From: Bacteroidota bacterium
GTDB lineage: Bacteria; Bacteroidota; Rhodothermia; Rhodothermales; Bin80
Length of the DNA: 39,815 nt
Assembly: GCA_028875125.1 (NCBI GenBank)
Contig: JAPPGC010000083.1
Location: 1 to 39,815, forward strand
Direction: 5' to 3'
In this document: piece after piece, positions 25,064 through 34,728 of the stretch
How the letters are laid out: every line of letters starts with the position of its first letter
Numbering within the stretch: position 1 is the stretch's first letter
Notes under the pieces: model-generated
What the model was told of the DNA's origin: nothing
The model's input: only the letters and a program-made list of their open reading frames with translations
The model's database searches: none
Position numbers and translations under genes: made by a program

Positions 25064-26779
25064 TTATGTGAGAAGTTCGGCTTCAATAGCCTCGTTTACG
25101 CTCGTGTAAATGGTTTCGTGGAGATCTGCGTTTTCCCTGCGGTCTGTTCTGACCTCAATCAGGTTTGGGCCTGCTGAAGCAGCCGCAGCGCGCCAGGTTT
25201 CCTTAAATCGGGCGCATGAGTCAGCCAATGTGTACGGTATCTGAAATTGCTCTGCAGCAAACCGGAAGTCCATGCCGTGGGGAGTTCCGAGTACCGTTTC
25301 GAACGGTTCCTGCTCAAGAGCAATTGGAAGCATATTAAATATGCCGCCGCCGTTGTTATTGACGACTACAATGGTAATGTCGCGATCTTTTAGAAGTGCC
25401 AGTGAATTCAGGTCGTGTAACATGGCTAAATCTCCCAACAATACGGTCCCTGTCCCAGATTGCCCCCGAGCAATACCTGCTGCCGTGGCAAGCGTGCCGT
25501 CAATTCCACTTGCACCACGATTTGCAAAAACGCGCGGAGTTGCGTCTCTTTCCAGGAAAGCCTGCAAGTCCCGAATCGGCATGCTGCTGGCACCTAGGAT
25601 CCAATTTGTATGGTCAGATAGCCTAGACAGCATCCACGCCACAGACGGTTCAGAGAGCTTATGGTCAAGCAGTGAGACTAGTGTACGCCGCGCTAAGGTG
25701 TTTGCACGCATCCATGCCTCAGTCCAGGCGGCATGAGATTTATCCCGGGGTACCTCACCCAGCAAATAATTACAGAACCCGGAAATTTTCGACTGAATTC
25801 GATCCGTTAATACGTGGTATGGATCAATCCTGTCTGAAGATGGTGCGATCAATGCATAAGTCTCGGCCCGCGCATGTGACAAAAACTGCTGTAATTTCTT
25901 AGATACCAAGGGCCCTCCAAAATGCAATACTACATCCGGGGAATACTGACGGGTAAACCTTTCACTGCGTACAATTAAGTCAAAGAAGGTTACCATGTTC
26001 TCTACCGGGGGCACTGGTGCGCTAATATCTGCCATTAACGGCCACCCTAGATGCTTAGCCAGGGCATGAACGGCTTTGCCCCCCTCGGGGCTCTGTAAGC
26101 TCCCGACAATAATAAGTCCTCGGTGAGCTTCACAAATTTTCCGCACTAATCTTTGACTCGGCGCAAAAGCACTCCCTACCGCAGTCATGTACTGTGTTTG
26201 CTCACGTTCCTCTGTGGACCAGGACATCTTCGGGATTGATTTTTCTTCCTGATCTTCCTCCAAAAGAGGTTCTCTGAACATGCAGTTCAGATGCACAGGC
26301 CCATCACAGGCCCGATGCACTGCCTGATCAATGGTAGACCTTATGTATGCCCCATCCCGCTCTGAGACCGGTACTGGCAAATCCACAAACCACCTCGGAT
26401 AACGACCAAATAAATGCACTTGATCAATGGTCTGGTTGGCACCGGTATCGCGAAGTTCGGGAGGACGGTCAGCCGTAAGGCAGATCATTGGCACGCTGTC
26501 CATACTGGCTTCGACTATGGCCGGTAGACCATTTGCCGCTGCTGTACCTGAAGTAGTGATCCAAACACACGGCTTCCGGGTTGCCCGGCCGTATCCAAGT
26601 GCAAAAAATGCACTGCCGCGTTCATCAAAATGAACCGTGCAATGCGTGCCTGGATGACTGATCGCTGCTAGCGCGAGAGGTGCACTTCTGAAACCAGGAG
26701 CAATTATAAACTCATCAACTCCGCAGCGTACCAGTTCTGCGACGATAAGATGTGCACGATGCGCATTGCTTTCGATCAT
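25064..26779 (-). CDS. menD: SEPHCHC synthase
   Basis: ThDP-dependent 2-succinyl-5-enolpyruvyl-6-hydroxy-3-cyclohexene-1-carboxylate synthase, which condenses isochorismate with 2-oxoglutarate. 571 residues, full length. E53 in HFDERGSAFFALG is the cofactor-activating glutamate, and TTSGTAAANGLPAIVEA follows. The Mg/ThDP site is LLGDLAMLHDLNSL then VVNNNGGGIFNML near residue 440-480. In most MenD proteins the N-terminal loop reads PGSRS; here it reads PGFRSAPL (28-35), so the Ser is replaced by Phe. The ATG overlaps the menF stop by 4 nt. Confidence 0.96.
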   Translation of the reverse strand: MIESNAHRAHLIVAELVRCGVDEFIIAPGFRSAPLALAAISHPGTHCTVHFDERGSAFFALGYGRATRKPCVWITTSGTAAANGLPAIVEASMDSVPMICLTADRPPELRDTGANQTIDQVHLFGRYPRWFVDLPVPVSERDGAYIRSTIDQAVHRACDGPVHLNCMFREPLLEEDQEEKSIPKMSWSTEEREQTQYMTAVGSAFAPSQRLVRKICEAHRGLIIVGSLQSPEGGKAVHALAKHLGWPLMADISAPVPPVENMVTFFDLIVRSERFTRQYSPDVVLHFGGPLVSKKLQQFLSHARAETYALIAPSSDRIDPYHVLTDRIQSKISGFCNYLLGEVPRDKSHAAWTEAWMRANTLARRTLVSLLDHKLSEPSVAWMLSRLSDHTNWILGASSMPIRDLQAFLERDATPRVFANRGASGIDGTLATAAGIARGQSGTGTVLLGDLAMLHDLNSLALLKDRDITIVVVNNNGGGIFNMLPIALEQEPFETVLGTPHGMDFRFAAEQFQIPYTLADSCARFKETWRAAAASAGPNLIEVRTDRRENADLHETIYTSVNEAIEAELLT

Positions 26780-28173
26780 GCGTACTGGAAGTCCGCTTGG
26801 ACCGAAGAAGCATAAAGATCCAGCACGTTTGCCAATCCGCTGATCTTGTGTCCAATCTCATCCCATTCATCTGAAGGAGTTGATCCTCGAACGATCCCTG
26901 CACCTGAATAAAGGCGCATTATCGACCCCGACACAAGTCCGGATCGTATTCCAGCGGCAAATTCAGCTTCATTTACACCTATCCAGCCTACCGGACCTGC
27001 ATACCAGCCACGATCAAATGGCTCCCGCTCCCTGATGACCTCCAGGGCCAAGTCAGAGGGGTAACCCCCGACTGCAGGGGATGGATGCAGTGCTTCCAGC
27101 ACATCCAGGCTCGTGTATTCCTGACGCAGAATCGCACGCAGCCGCGAAACTAGGTGTATCTCGGAGGCTAACCGCATGATTGAGGGCTGGACATCCATAG
27201 TCACATAGGCGGCCAATCGTGCAATCTCCTCCTGTAGGCTGATGCGGACAAACTCATGCTCCCGCTGCTCTTTTGCGCTCCCAAAGAGCTCATCAATCAT
27301 TCGCTCATCTTCCAAATCGGAGTCCCCACGCGGGCGCGTACCTGCCACCGCCTCACTCTCCACCGAGCGCCCCTCCCGCCTGAATAGCCGCTCGGGAGAT
27401 GCACCCAAAAATGCCATTCCTGATATCGGTTCAAAGAGAAAATGGAAACAACTGGGAGATTTACTCTGAAGCTGATGCAGAATCGTAATCGGCTCCGGGG
27501 GAGCTGGAAAATCAATCGTAGTTTCTCTTGCTAGAACTACTTTGTCCAGAGGAGAGGATTGAACCGCTCGAAGCACCCAGTTAACAATGGACTCCCATTT
27601 TTGGCCATCTGGACAGAATCGGTGACTGATGGGCTTCGGGAGTTGTTTGAACCCTTGAGCAGGTACCCGGAGTGCCTCTATCTGGTCAAGAATCAGGTTC
27701 ATCCGCACACGGTCATCAGGAAGCACGACGTTACAGCGAAGCATCGTGCCCTTTGAATCTTTGCGAACTTCAAATCTTGGCAAAACAAACCGCCATGCAC
27801 CAAACGAATCCCACTGCAATTCATACGGTGGGCAAAGGTCAAAGCGAATGCCTCCATAGTACCTGACCCCATGCTCACAACCCGAGAGCATCGATCCAAG
27901 TCCACTGCGTAACCCCTTCAAGTCAGCAGCGGAGGGGGAATACTGGCAATCTGCCTCTCCAATAGCGGCAACCTCCATACCATAATCCCGTCCTGACCAG
28001 TAGAGACGTGCCTCTCTTGGATAGTTCGCCAACCATCTGAGCAGAGATACTCCCTCAAATTCCACGGAAGCCGTAGCTATTCTTGCTTTGAAAGAGGTGT
28101 TGGGTTGTTCCAGAAGGCTCCGGACCTTAGCCTGCAGCTCACTTGTCACATCAATACTAACACCATTTATCAT
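26776..28173 (-). CDS. menF: isochorismate synthase
   Basis: Chorismate-utilising enzyme (465 residues) that makes isochorismate, the entry step to menaquinone. The C-terminal chorismate-binding domain is clear. PLDKVVLARET supplies the general-base Lys, FHFLFEPISGMAFLGASPERLFRREGR and AVAGTRPRG follow, then HPSPAVGGYP and the terminal YSGAGIVRGSTPSDEWDEI. MenF is favoured over EntC or salicylate synthase because menD directly follows with a 4-nt overlap. It also overlaps the upstream membrane-protein gene by 4 nt, so it is not necessarily first in the transcript. Confidence 0.95.
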   Translation of the reverse strand: MINGVSIDVTSELQAKVRSLLEQPNTSFKARIATASVEFEGVSLLRWLANYPREARLYWSGRDYGMEVAAIGEADCQYSPSAADLKGLRSGLGSMLSGCEHGVRYYGGIRFDLCPPYELQWDSFGAWRFVLPRFEVRKDSKGTMLRCNVVLPDDRVRMNLILDQIEALRVPAQGFKQLPKPISHRFCPDGQKWESIVNWVLRAVQSSPLDKVVLARETTIDFPAPPEPITILHQLQSKSPSCFHFLFEPISGMAFLGASPERLFRREGRSVESEAVAGTRPRGDSDLEDERMIDELFGSAKEQREHEFVRISLQEEIARLAAYVTMDVQPSIMRLASEIHLVSRLRAILRQEYTSLDVLEALHPSPAVGGYPSDLALEVIREREPFDRGWYAGPVGWIGVNEAEFAAGIRSGLVSGSIMRLYSGAGIVRGSTPSDEWDEIGHKISGLANVLDLYASSVQADFQYA

Positions 28174-28829
28174 AAATTCTTCCTCCCTCGAGGCGCCTTC
28201 TCCTTGAATACATGTTGGACGATTTTCTGCTCAATGTCCGCGAAATTGGCAAGATTAACACCGTAACGCAATGCACTGCGAACAATAAAAGCCCTCAATA
28301 TATGGTCGGGTACTGGAAGTTGATACATCGTTTTCCAGCACCTAACTATAAGCGGTCGCGTCAAAAAAGACAATACGCCCCACCGTAAACATACAAACCC
28401 GATCAGCCCCACAGCCACAGCCTGGTATTGACCGTCCATGGCTAGTATGGACATTGTTGCAGCATAAAGTATCGCCTGCATCAACACCGCATCCAACACC
28501 CTCAAAAAAGGCGATATCCCACGATTCACAAGTGCCGGCGCGAATATCTGCCACACTGAAAAAAAAATCAGTACAACGACAGCGACCTGCAACGGAGTAT
28601 AGTAGACTAAACCCAATGCAAGCAGCCATGCGGACAATGTGTGCGGGGATCGAATCCACGTATCGGACCGCGCCAGATGTACTTCAATAGGCTCGCGTTC
28701 AAAAACTTCAGCCGCGTACTCGTTGAGGAGGGCGACAGTGGTTCTGTACCAAACACCGGACTCAGTGAGGATACCCTGCGGGGTATCCCGGTAAATAACC
28801 GTGTTTTTCGGCCACAGTGGCCACGCCAT
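28170..28829 (-). CDS. uncharacterised membrane protein before menF
   Basis: 219 residues from the ATG at 28829; an in-frame TTG at 28868 would add 13. I do not recognise a family. The first 85 residues look soluble (MAWPLWPKNTVIYRDTPQG, then HLARSDTWIRSPHT). Three to four transmembrane helices follow (LVYYTPLQVAVVVLIFFSVW, LDAVLMQAILYAATMSIL, AVAVGLIGFVCLRWGVL), and the protein ends in a basic cytoplasmic tail (KEKAPRGRKNL). The stop overlaps the menF start (ATGA), so it is co-translated with the menaquinone genes. It also lies 33-72 nt downstream of the YbbR-domain gene. A link to quinone metabolism is possible only by position. Confidence 0.7.
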   Translation of the reverse strand: MAWPLWPKNTVIYRDTPQGILTESGVWYRTTVALLNEYAAEVFEREPIEVHLARSDTWIRSPHTLSAWLLALGLVYYTPLQVAVVVLIFFSVWQIFAPALVNRGISPFLRVLDAVLMQAILYAATMSILAMDGQYQAVAVGLIGFVCLRWGVLSFLTRPLIVRCWKTMYQLPVPDHILRAFIVRSALRYGVNLANFADIEQKIVQHVFKEKAPRGRKNL

Positions 28830-28901
28830 GTACGCAGTTGCTCGAGAACCTGCGAACTTCAACCCCAACAGTAGACCGTTGTTGCCCTACAAAAGCGAAA
28901 A

Positions 28902-29942
28902 TCACTGCGATCCAATGTTAATGAAATATTGAAGTCGCTCGGGAGAGATCGTCACCTGGCGCAACATCAAATCAGGTGGATATTGGGCAATTGGTTTGAC
29001 ATGCCCGGTTGTATCAGCAAATATCTGATCGTACGATACTGTGGCCTGAATGAACTGGGATTGCTCTGCCTCGGAGAATTTCGACAGCGGTACCTGATAA
29101 GTGATCGTCACAAACTCTGGATCAAGCTGGACCGTATTGTTCCCGTCAAGGAGGCCTTCAATCCTAACTCTTATATGCTCCTTTTGACCCTCAGTATACT
29201 GTGATGCAAGTTGTGTGACTGTCGTATTCCTGATGGACAGGTCTACCAGACCAGCCAATGAATCAAGCAGGTTTACCGAATAATGTACCGTATCGCTGAC
29301 GCCCTCAACTATGTCTGAGTCTGTTGGCCATGCTATAAGTTGACTTACAACAGATGCTGGGCCAAGAACACGGACAGTGTCGGGATCAATTTTTACTCCC
29401 CCCGTCAGGAAGTACGGTGACTCGGGTACAAACATAACGCGTGACTCAATGGGGAGTACGCGATCCATTTTTGCCTCCTTTTGCAGGGGTATGCGCTCTG
29501 GTACAATGCTTTCTATTGTTATCTCTTCCGGTAGCCGAAGCAGTAATTGTGTTTCCAGTTCAGGTACCGTCGCATCAAAGGTAATTGGGTTGCTCCAGTA
29601 ACGCGCCTGGAAACGCTCTACCAACAGACTCCTGCCTGGACCGTGCAGGGTCGTGCGAATGATCTTGGGTAAAGGTTGCGCCAATGCCGAATCTGCATCG
29701 AGCCCCTCAACACACGAAGAAGAGTATGCCTGTTGCTGTGAAGCACAGGTTGCATATTCAACAGATATGTAATAGTTCTCTGACAGACTGAGCAGAAGCC
29801 ATATGATAATGGAAGCTATCAGGCTGAAAAAAAGCGCCCGCCGCCGAACTCCTGACGGCCTCGTGGACTCGTCAAGAGTTGATGGATCCTCGAAAATTGC
29901 TCCTCGGACCCTGAGCCATAACCGTTGTAATACACCCGGCAT
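28902..29942 (-). CDS. YbbR-domain membrane-anchored protein
   Basis: 346 residues: a basic cytoplasmic N-terminus, one transmembrane helix (ALFFSLIASIIIWLLLSLS, about 34-52), then an extracytoplasmic part. That part contains YbbR-like repeats, seen in KIDPDTVRVLGPASVVSQLIAWPT with VHYSVNL (about 180-225) and IRVRIEGLLDG...LDPEFVTITYQVP near 260. YbbR/CdaR proteins in Firmicutes regulate the diadenylate cyclase CdaA. In Bacteroidota single-TM YbbR proteins are common but their role is less clear. No cdaA is adjacent here. It precedes the membrane protein and men genes on the same strand. Confidence 0.8.
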   Translation of the reverse strand: MPGVLQRLWLRVRGAIFEDPSTLDESTRPSGVRRRALFFSLIASIIIWLLLSLSENYYISVEYATCASQQQAYSSSCVEGLDADSALAQPLPKIIRTTLHGPGRSLLVERFQARYWSNPITFDATVPELETQLLLRLPEEITIESIVPERIPLQKEAKMDRVLPIESRVMFVPESPYFLTGGVKIDPDTVRVLGPASVVSQLIAWPTDSDIVEGVSDTVHYSVNLLDSLAGLVDLSIRNTTVTQLASQYTEGQKEHIRVRIEGLLDGNNTVQLDPEFVTITYQVPLSKFSEAEQSQFIQATVSYDQIFADTTGHVKPIAQYPPDLMLRQVTISPERLQYFINIGSQ

Positions 29943-30005
29943 CTAACGGTCACTGCTGAACTGATTGGATGTGCGTTACCCCAAAAAACATGTCACTGGA
30001 TCATA

Positions 30006-31256
30006 TTAGCGATTTGAATCGATTTTATCCGCCATATTACAATACATCTCTACCAAAGAACGCACAGAGTGGTCCCAATTATAACGTTCCAGTACAGCCT
30101 TGTGACCACTAGAGGCCATCTGCTTGCGGCGAGTAGGATTCTTGTAAAGTTCAATCAGACACGAAGCAAATGCCTCGTGATCCCCATAAGGTACCACTGC
30201 TCCGCAATCCGTGGCTTCTACCATTTGTTGCATATGAGTGCAGTTGGTCGCAATGAGTGGACGTTGCAGGTACATGTAATGAAATAGCTTATGTGCCGCC
30301 GCCATGTCTGTATGCTCGCATTTGACCAAGGGGATCAGACAAACATCACTGGCCAGAATGTAGCTCTTGATTTCCTCCTGAGGCCGCCAACCCTCAAACA
30401 CCACATGATCAGCAATTCCAAGTAATTCTGCTTGCAGTTCCAATTCCGGTCGAATGCGACCGTCCCCAACAATGACTAGTCGTGCCGGACAATGTTTTAG
30501 GACCAGCGGCATGGTATCCAGAAGAAAACCTAGACCACGATGCAAATTAATGGTGCCGGTATAAACCAGCGTGTACGCAGACTTATGTGTTTCAATAATA
30601 TCTTCTTTTACAGGGTACCGATCAAAGGCCTCAGTATTGATCGTATTGGGTAACAGGGTTACTTTCTTTTCGGGGCAGCCTAATCCAACGTAGCGGTTCC
30701 GCATCGTCTCGGTGATTACAATAACATGCTTGGCGTTATTGGTCCATTTTTTCTCCAGTGCTTTCCATCTACGAAGACTGATGAACAGCTTCTCTGGAAA
30801 CCGGGTACTCCATGCATACCGTGTCAGAACTGAAACCCATACTTCGTGTAGGTCCGCCACCACCGGGATGCCCATGCGTTTGCCCGCCCTCAGTGCGCCA
30901 CCGCACATGTACAGGTCGTGTGCATGAATGACATCAAAGCTGTATTGCTTTCGCAGTTGTTGGATTTGCCGCGCGATGTACCAGGACAGGAATGGAATCG
31001 TACCGGCAAGCCCTCGCATCCAGTTGCTGATTTTTGGAGGTACATGCCTACGAACGATGGTGAATCCCTGATAGTCTTCAATTGGAGCTCTGGCATCAGG
31101 AGCAAGGACCAGTAGTATGACTTCAAACCCCGCCTTCGCCAAGGCACTTGCTTCATTCTCAACACGGATATCCGGGGGAAACGGCTGATCCAGAATCATG
31201 AGAATCCGATATGCCTTCTTTGATTCAGGCTTGCTGTGTTCAGGTACTGCTCTCAT
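30006..31256 (-). CDS. GT4-family glycosyltransferase
   Basis: About 416 residues from ATG 31256 (a TTG at 31265 adds three). The N-terminal acceptor half has ILMILDQPFPPDIRVENEASALAKAGFEV and HAHDLYMCGGALRAGK. The C-terminal Rossmann half has LVYTGTINLHRGLGFLLDTM (near residue 230), VIVGDG, and an SDVCLIPLVKCEHTDMAAAHKLFHYMYLQRPLIAT segment that carries the sugar-nucleotide contact region. These features assign it to GT4 (retaining, GT-B fold). Donor and acceptor cannot be read from sequence. It lies alone between a YbbR-domain gene and the YfhO-like gene; exopolysaccharide or lipid glycosylation is likely. Confidence 0.9.
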   Translation of the reverse strand: MRAVPEHSKPESKKAYRILMILDQPFPPDIRVENEASALAKAGFEVILLVLAPDARAPIEDYQGFTIVRRHVPPKISNWMRGLAGTIPFLSWYIARQIQQLRKQYSFDVIHAHDLYMCGGALRAGKRMGIPVVADLHEVWVSVLTRYAWSTRFPEKLFISLRRWKALEKKWTNNAKHVIVITETMRNRYVGLGCPEKKVTLLPNTINTEAFDRYPVKEDIIETHKSAYTLVYTGTINLHRGLGFLLDTMPLVLKHCPARLVIVGDGRIRPELELQAELLGIADHVVFEGWRPQEEIKSYILASDVCLIPLVKCEHTDMAAAHKLFHYMYLQRPLIATNCTHMQQMVEATDCGAVVPYGDHEAFASCLIELYKNPTRRKQMASSGHKAVLERYNWDHSVRSLVEMYCNMADKIDSNR

Positions 31257-31449
31257 ATGAACCAACCAATGCTTCTCTTAGGGTTCGATCACGGATGCTG
31301 TGGGAGAGAGGTCAAGGCGGCCGCCTTGGAACCGATAATGCATACCATCTGCTATCCCTATTTAGTAGTTAATCAACAGCATCCGCCCTAGCACGGCTCC
31401 CAGGGAAGCAACCCAAGACAGAGGCGCCTACTCAGATTATGGCCGCCAA

Positions 31450-33936
31450 TTACCCTCTAGCCCTCCGAAAATACCCATAACCACCAAACCCGAGAAGGAT
31501 TAATGTAAATCCGTAAACGAAAATCGTGGAAATCGCGCTGATTCTTTTACCCCAGATTTGGCTCGCGGGATCAAAGTTCATTTCGAGGGTATGTCTTCCG
31601 GCAGGAATGGCGACCGCACGCAATAGGTAGTTCGCTCTATGTATAGGTACACTTTCTCCGTTAAGCATAGCTGTCCAGCCTGCCGGGTAATAGACTTCAC
31701 TGATAACCAGCAGGCGCGGCGCGTCTGTTTCCACTTCATAGGTGATTCGTCGAGGACTATGATTGAGTGTATTAACGATTGCGGTACTGGACGAATCAAT
31801 GGGAGTCACTGCTACTTCAATCGGTGCGGGCAGTATAGCGGTCAGCGCGGGATCGAAATCAAGCTCCTGAATGCGATACATCGCTTCGCTTGGATCTTCA
31901 ATGATCTCTGTTTGCCCGACAAGGTAGGCCCGTGGAAGCACATCTAGATTTTCGTAGACGCTGAAACCGGATTCTGAACCATAATACACACTTGAGGTCC
32001 CACTGACGGGCGCCTGTGATAGGATGTATCGAACATTCATCATGTCGAGGGCATTCTCGTTCGGCGTAGAGGTATTAGGATCCATAAGAATATTATCCAG
32101 GAAATCCTGATATAAACGCAATTTCACTGCGCTATAGCCTCCCAGAGACTCGTGATGGAATGATGGACGCCCCAACCCAGTCTGATCCAGACTTTCGAGT
32201 GACAATACACGGAACTTCCCCTCCTGTTCAAGTACGTACTCATCTACATCGTACGTTGTTATGCGTTGAACAGGATTCTTTGAGATACTGAGATGCTCGG
32301 TATCTAGGTATCTGCGTGCTACACCCCCTAAATCAAGAACTACTAAAAGCACCAGGAGCCCCTGAAATACCCAATTTGACAATTTTCCGCGACGGACAGC
32401 TACTAATGCTATGCTTGTCAGGACTACGAAAAGCAATGAGCGCCTCACATCTGCCATAAAAGCATCTTCACGTGGAACTACAAGTTGTTCGGACAGAAGC
32501 TGCTCGGCAGCCGCAACCACCTGAGGATCCGTTGGACTTCGCTGCGCGGATTGAGCCACATATGTTATCACCTGCTGACGCTCTCCCTCACGCTGGAAAT
32601 CAAATAGCGACCCCCCGGTTGTAAGCAGGAGAATTAGTATGCCACCCGTCACACCAAATACGATATAAATGGCTTGCCATTTTGTGCGTTCGGCTGCGAC
32701 AGATACTTCACGCCGTACGATGTAGGAGAGCCCAAGAGCTGAAAGAACCGCCAGCACCAAAACAACTGCAATCAGCCAAGTTTCGGGGACTCGGAAAGCG
32801 TCGTACAGAGGGAAGTAATTGAACATTGCACGATTTAACACTCCGAAGTGGTGCCCGAGAGAGAATAGTATCATCAGACCACCGGCAATACCCAGCGATA
32901 TTGCAAGGCGTGAACGGATCCGCCATGCGGCCAGGATACCAAGGAGCAAGGCTATACTGCCTGCATAATGGGGGCCACCCGTAAACGGTTTGGTCCCCCA
33001 ATAATATGTGGCTGAGCCTCCTCCATAAGCATCGGCCACTAGTAACGTTAAGAGTTCCCCCGGACTTTGACTCCATCGCATAGCATAGTCCCAAGTCAAT
33101 CCGCCTGCTTCCCCACCAGAGGACATGCCCCTTATGCTGTATTCCTTATACTCGATCGTGGGCCAGTAATGCTCAGCCACCATGAAGAGCGCAAGCACTG
33201 ACCCCATAGCCAGTAATCCTGTCGACTTCAGAAACGCAGGCAGTTTCTTTTGCCGCCATGCCTCTATGGCGAGCACAATCCACCAGACAACAGCTATGAA
33301 GGTGACGTAGTACGTAATCTGTACGTGCCCCGCACGCAGGTTCGCCGCCAATGCAGCAGCAAACAACAAGCCGGCCATCAGGTTTGGTTTTCGCATTCCA
33401 TAGATAAACGCCAGAAGTAGCCAGGGAGCAAAGGCCAGCGCGACGAACTTGGTATTATGTCCGGCCACGAGAATGATGGGTAAATAGGTCGTCATTCCGT
33501 ACACACAGGCTGCTAACAGTGAACTTAGCGTATCACGGATCAGGTACCAGACAAGCATGTACGTCCCCAACAGCATGAAAATCACATGCGAGAATGGCCA
33601 AGATATTCGCCGGATCGCACGGGGGATTTCGTCGATTTGGGGGACTAGTGCGGGCGGAGAAACATTATACCCCGGCATACCTGCAAACAGGTTGGCGGCC
33701 CACAGCGGTTCTTCGCCGGTTTCCTGACGGTACTCAATCATGCTTTGGGCGGCGGCCCTCCACTGAATAATATCGCCTCCAACCAGGCTCTTGCCACTGA
33801 AAAGGGTTGGCCAGCAGAAATACAAGGCAACTATCAGCAACGCGACCGCACAGATGGAGTGCTGGAAAAGAGGGGGCTGCATCGCCCACCATGACCGTGG
33901 GCCCTGGGGATAAGGCGTCGCTTTTAATCTGGCCAT
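31450..33936 (-). CDS. YfhO-like large membrane protein
   Basis: 828 residues. About twelve hydrophobic helices occupy residues 20-510, followed by a soluble beta-rich domain and a final TM helix (STIFVYGFTLILLGFGGYGYF). The opening loop (SGKSLVGGDIIQWRAAAQSMIEYR) and NLFAGMPGYNVSPP fit the GT-C-like YfhO family, whose GD near residue 54 would correspond to the catalytic loop acid. YfhO proteins help glycosylate envelope polymers in Firmicutes; in Bacteroidota the substrate is unknown. YYPAGWTAMLNGESVPIHRANYLLRAV near 760 is typical of the family's C-terminus. It starts 9 nt after the gatC stop, so the two share a transcript. Confidence 0.85.
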   Translation of the reverse strand: MARLKATPYPQGPRSWWAMQPPLFQHSICAVALLIVALYFCWPTLFSGKSLVGGDIIQWRAAAQSMIEYRQETGEEPLWAANLFAGMPGYNVSPPALVPQIDEIPRAIRRISWPFSHVIFMLLGTYMLVWYLIRDTLSSLLAACVYGMTTYLPIILVAGHNTKFVALAFAPWLLLAFIYGMRKPNLMAGLLFAAALAANLRAGHVQITYYVTFIAVVWWIVLAIEAWRQKKLPAFLKSTGLLAMGSVLALFMVAEHYWPTIEYKEYSIRGMSSGGEAGGLTWDYAMRWSQSPGELLTLLVADAYGGGSATYYWGTKPFTGGPHYAGSIALLLGILAAWRIRSRLAISLGIAGGLMILFSLGHHFGVLNRAMFNYFPLYDAFRVPETWLIAVVLVLAVLSALGLSYIVRREVSVAAERTKWQAIYIVFGVTGGILILLLTTGGSLFDFQREGERQQVITYVAQSAQRSPTDPQVVAAAEQLLSEQLVVPREDAFMADVRRSLLFVVLTSIALVAVRRGKLSNWVFQGLLVLLVVLDLGGVARRYLDTEHLSISKNPVQRITTYDVDEYVLEQEGKFRVLSLESLDQTGLGRPSFHHESLGGYSAVKLRLYQDFLDNILMDPNTSTPNENALDMMNVRYILSQAPVSGTSSVYYGSESGFSVYENLDVLPRAYLVGQTEIIEDPSEAMYRIQELDFDPALTAILPAPIEVAVTPIDSSSTAIVNTLNHSPRRITYEVETDAPRLLVISEVYYPAGWTAMLNGESVPIHRANYLLRAVAIPAGRHTLEMNFDPASQIWGKRISAISTIFVYGFTLILLGFGGYGYFRRARG

Positions 33937-33945
33937 AGACGGACG

Positions 33946-34233
33946 CTATCCAATGACCTTTGGTACTTTGAAATAGTCTCCATCCGTATCCGGCGCATTC
34001 CTGAGGGCGTCTTCTTGACTGATACGCTTTTTGACGGAGTCCGTGCGCACGACATGCGCAAGATCCAGCACATGCGTCATGGGTTCAACTTCCGAAGTAT
34101 CCAACTCGTTGAGCATATCCATATAGTCGAGTATGCGACTCATGTCCTCAGCCAGAGTCTCCTCTTCGGCCTCCGTGAACTCCAGCCGAGCCAACTTGGC
34201 AATATGACGAACCTCCTCCCTTGATATAGCCAT
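33946..34233 (-). CDS. gatC: Asp-tRNA(Asn)/Glu-tRNA(Gln) amidotransferase subunit C
   Basis: 95-residue small subunit of the GatCAB complex, which converts misacylated Glu-tRNA(Gln) and/or Asp-tRNA(Asn) to the correct form. ISREEVRHIAKLARLEFTEAE at the start and VEPMTHVLDLAHVVRTDSV then APDTDGDYFKVPKVIG at the end are family signatures. The open frame continues 42 codons upstream, but the ATG at 34233 gives the standard N-terminus (MAISREEV). No strong Shine-Dalgarno sequence precedes it. gatA and gatB are not in the window. Confidence 0.95.
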   Translation of the reverse strand: MAISREEVRHIAKLARLEFTEAEEETLAEDMSRILDYMDMLNELDTSEVEPMTHVLDLAHVVRTDSVKKRISQEDALRNAPDTDGDYFKVPKVIG

Positions 34234-34728
34234 CGACCGTGCGTTAAGAACCACAAGCGTACGGTAGCCCCCGCTCCCTGTTCCAAAATACACCATAAGC
34301 CGTAGGGTAAGCACCGCACAAGGAGACAAGGAGGAACAGGAGAAACTTTCTCTGCACATCCGCTCTTTATTGGCAACCGATAAGAACTACCGGGAGCGCT
34401 GAAATGGCTCTAACTAGTCGCAGGGCAAGACCTTGAACATTGCTGTATGTACTCAACCAATGCTATGAATACGGGCCAAAATCATGTATCATTTTCGATG
34501 CGCGCTCAACGCGGTTACGAAATCGCGCTGTGCAACACGGTCCTTATGCTTTGGTGATGTGGGAATGCCCCAGGACTACATACGTGTGCAGCACGCGCTC
34601 GTATCACCATCCTTGGCCTCCTTCGTATTCGTCCGTCTAAGACCACGAACCCATTACGCTGCGCAGCAATTCCCGTGTTATCTTTGTGAATACTGATTCG
34701 GCCCCTCCTATTGAGATATTTCGTTTCT
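34234..34728. other. 495-nt divergent interval between gatC and the beta-barrel gene
   Basis: Contains no protein-coding frame that I can support; the frames present give improbable proteins. It should carry the gatC-yfhO promoter on the minus strand and the barrel-gene promoter on the plus strand. The only suggestive motif is TATCTTTG at 34679-34686. Confidence 0.45.
34679..34686 (+). promoter_or_regulatory. possible Bacteroidota-type -7 element
   Basis: TATCTTTG matches the TAnnTTTG -7 consensus described for the primary sigma factor of Bacteroidota. It lies about 43 nt before the ATG at 34729. No matching -33 TTG element at the right distance was found, so this could be chance. Confidence 0.25.

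Noticed and set aside
34440-34696. Two short plus-strand frames upstream of the beta-barrel gene
   Set aside because: Overlapping each other, rich in rare residue combinations, with no ribosome-binding site or family similarity.
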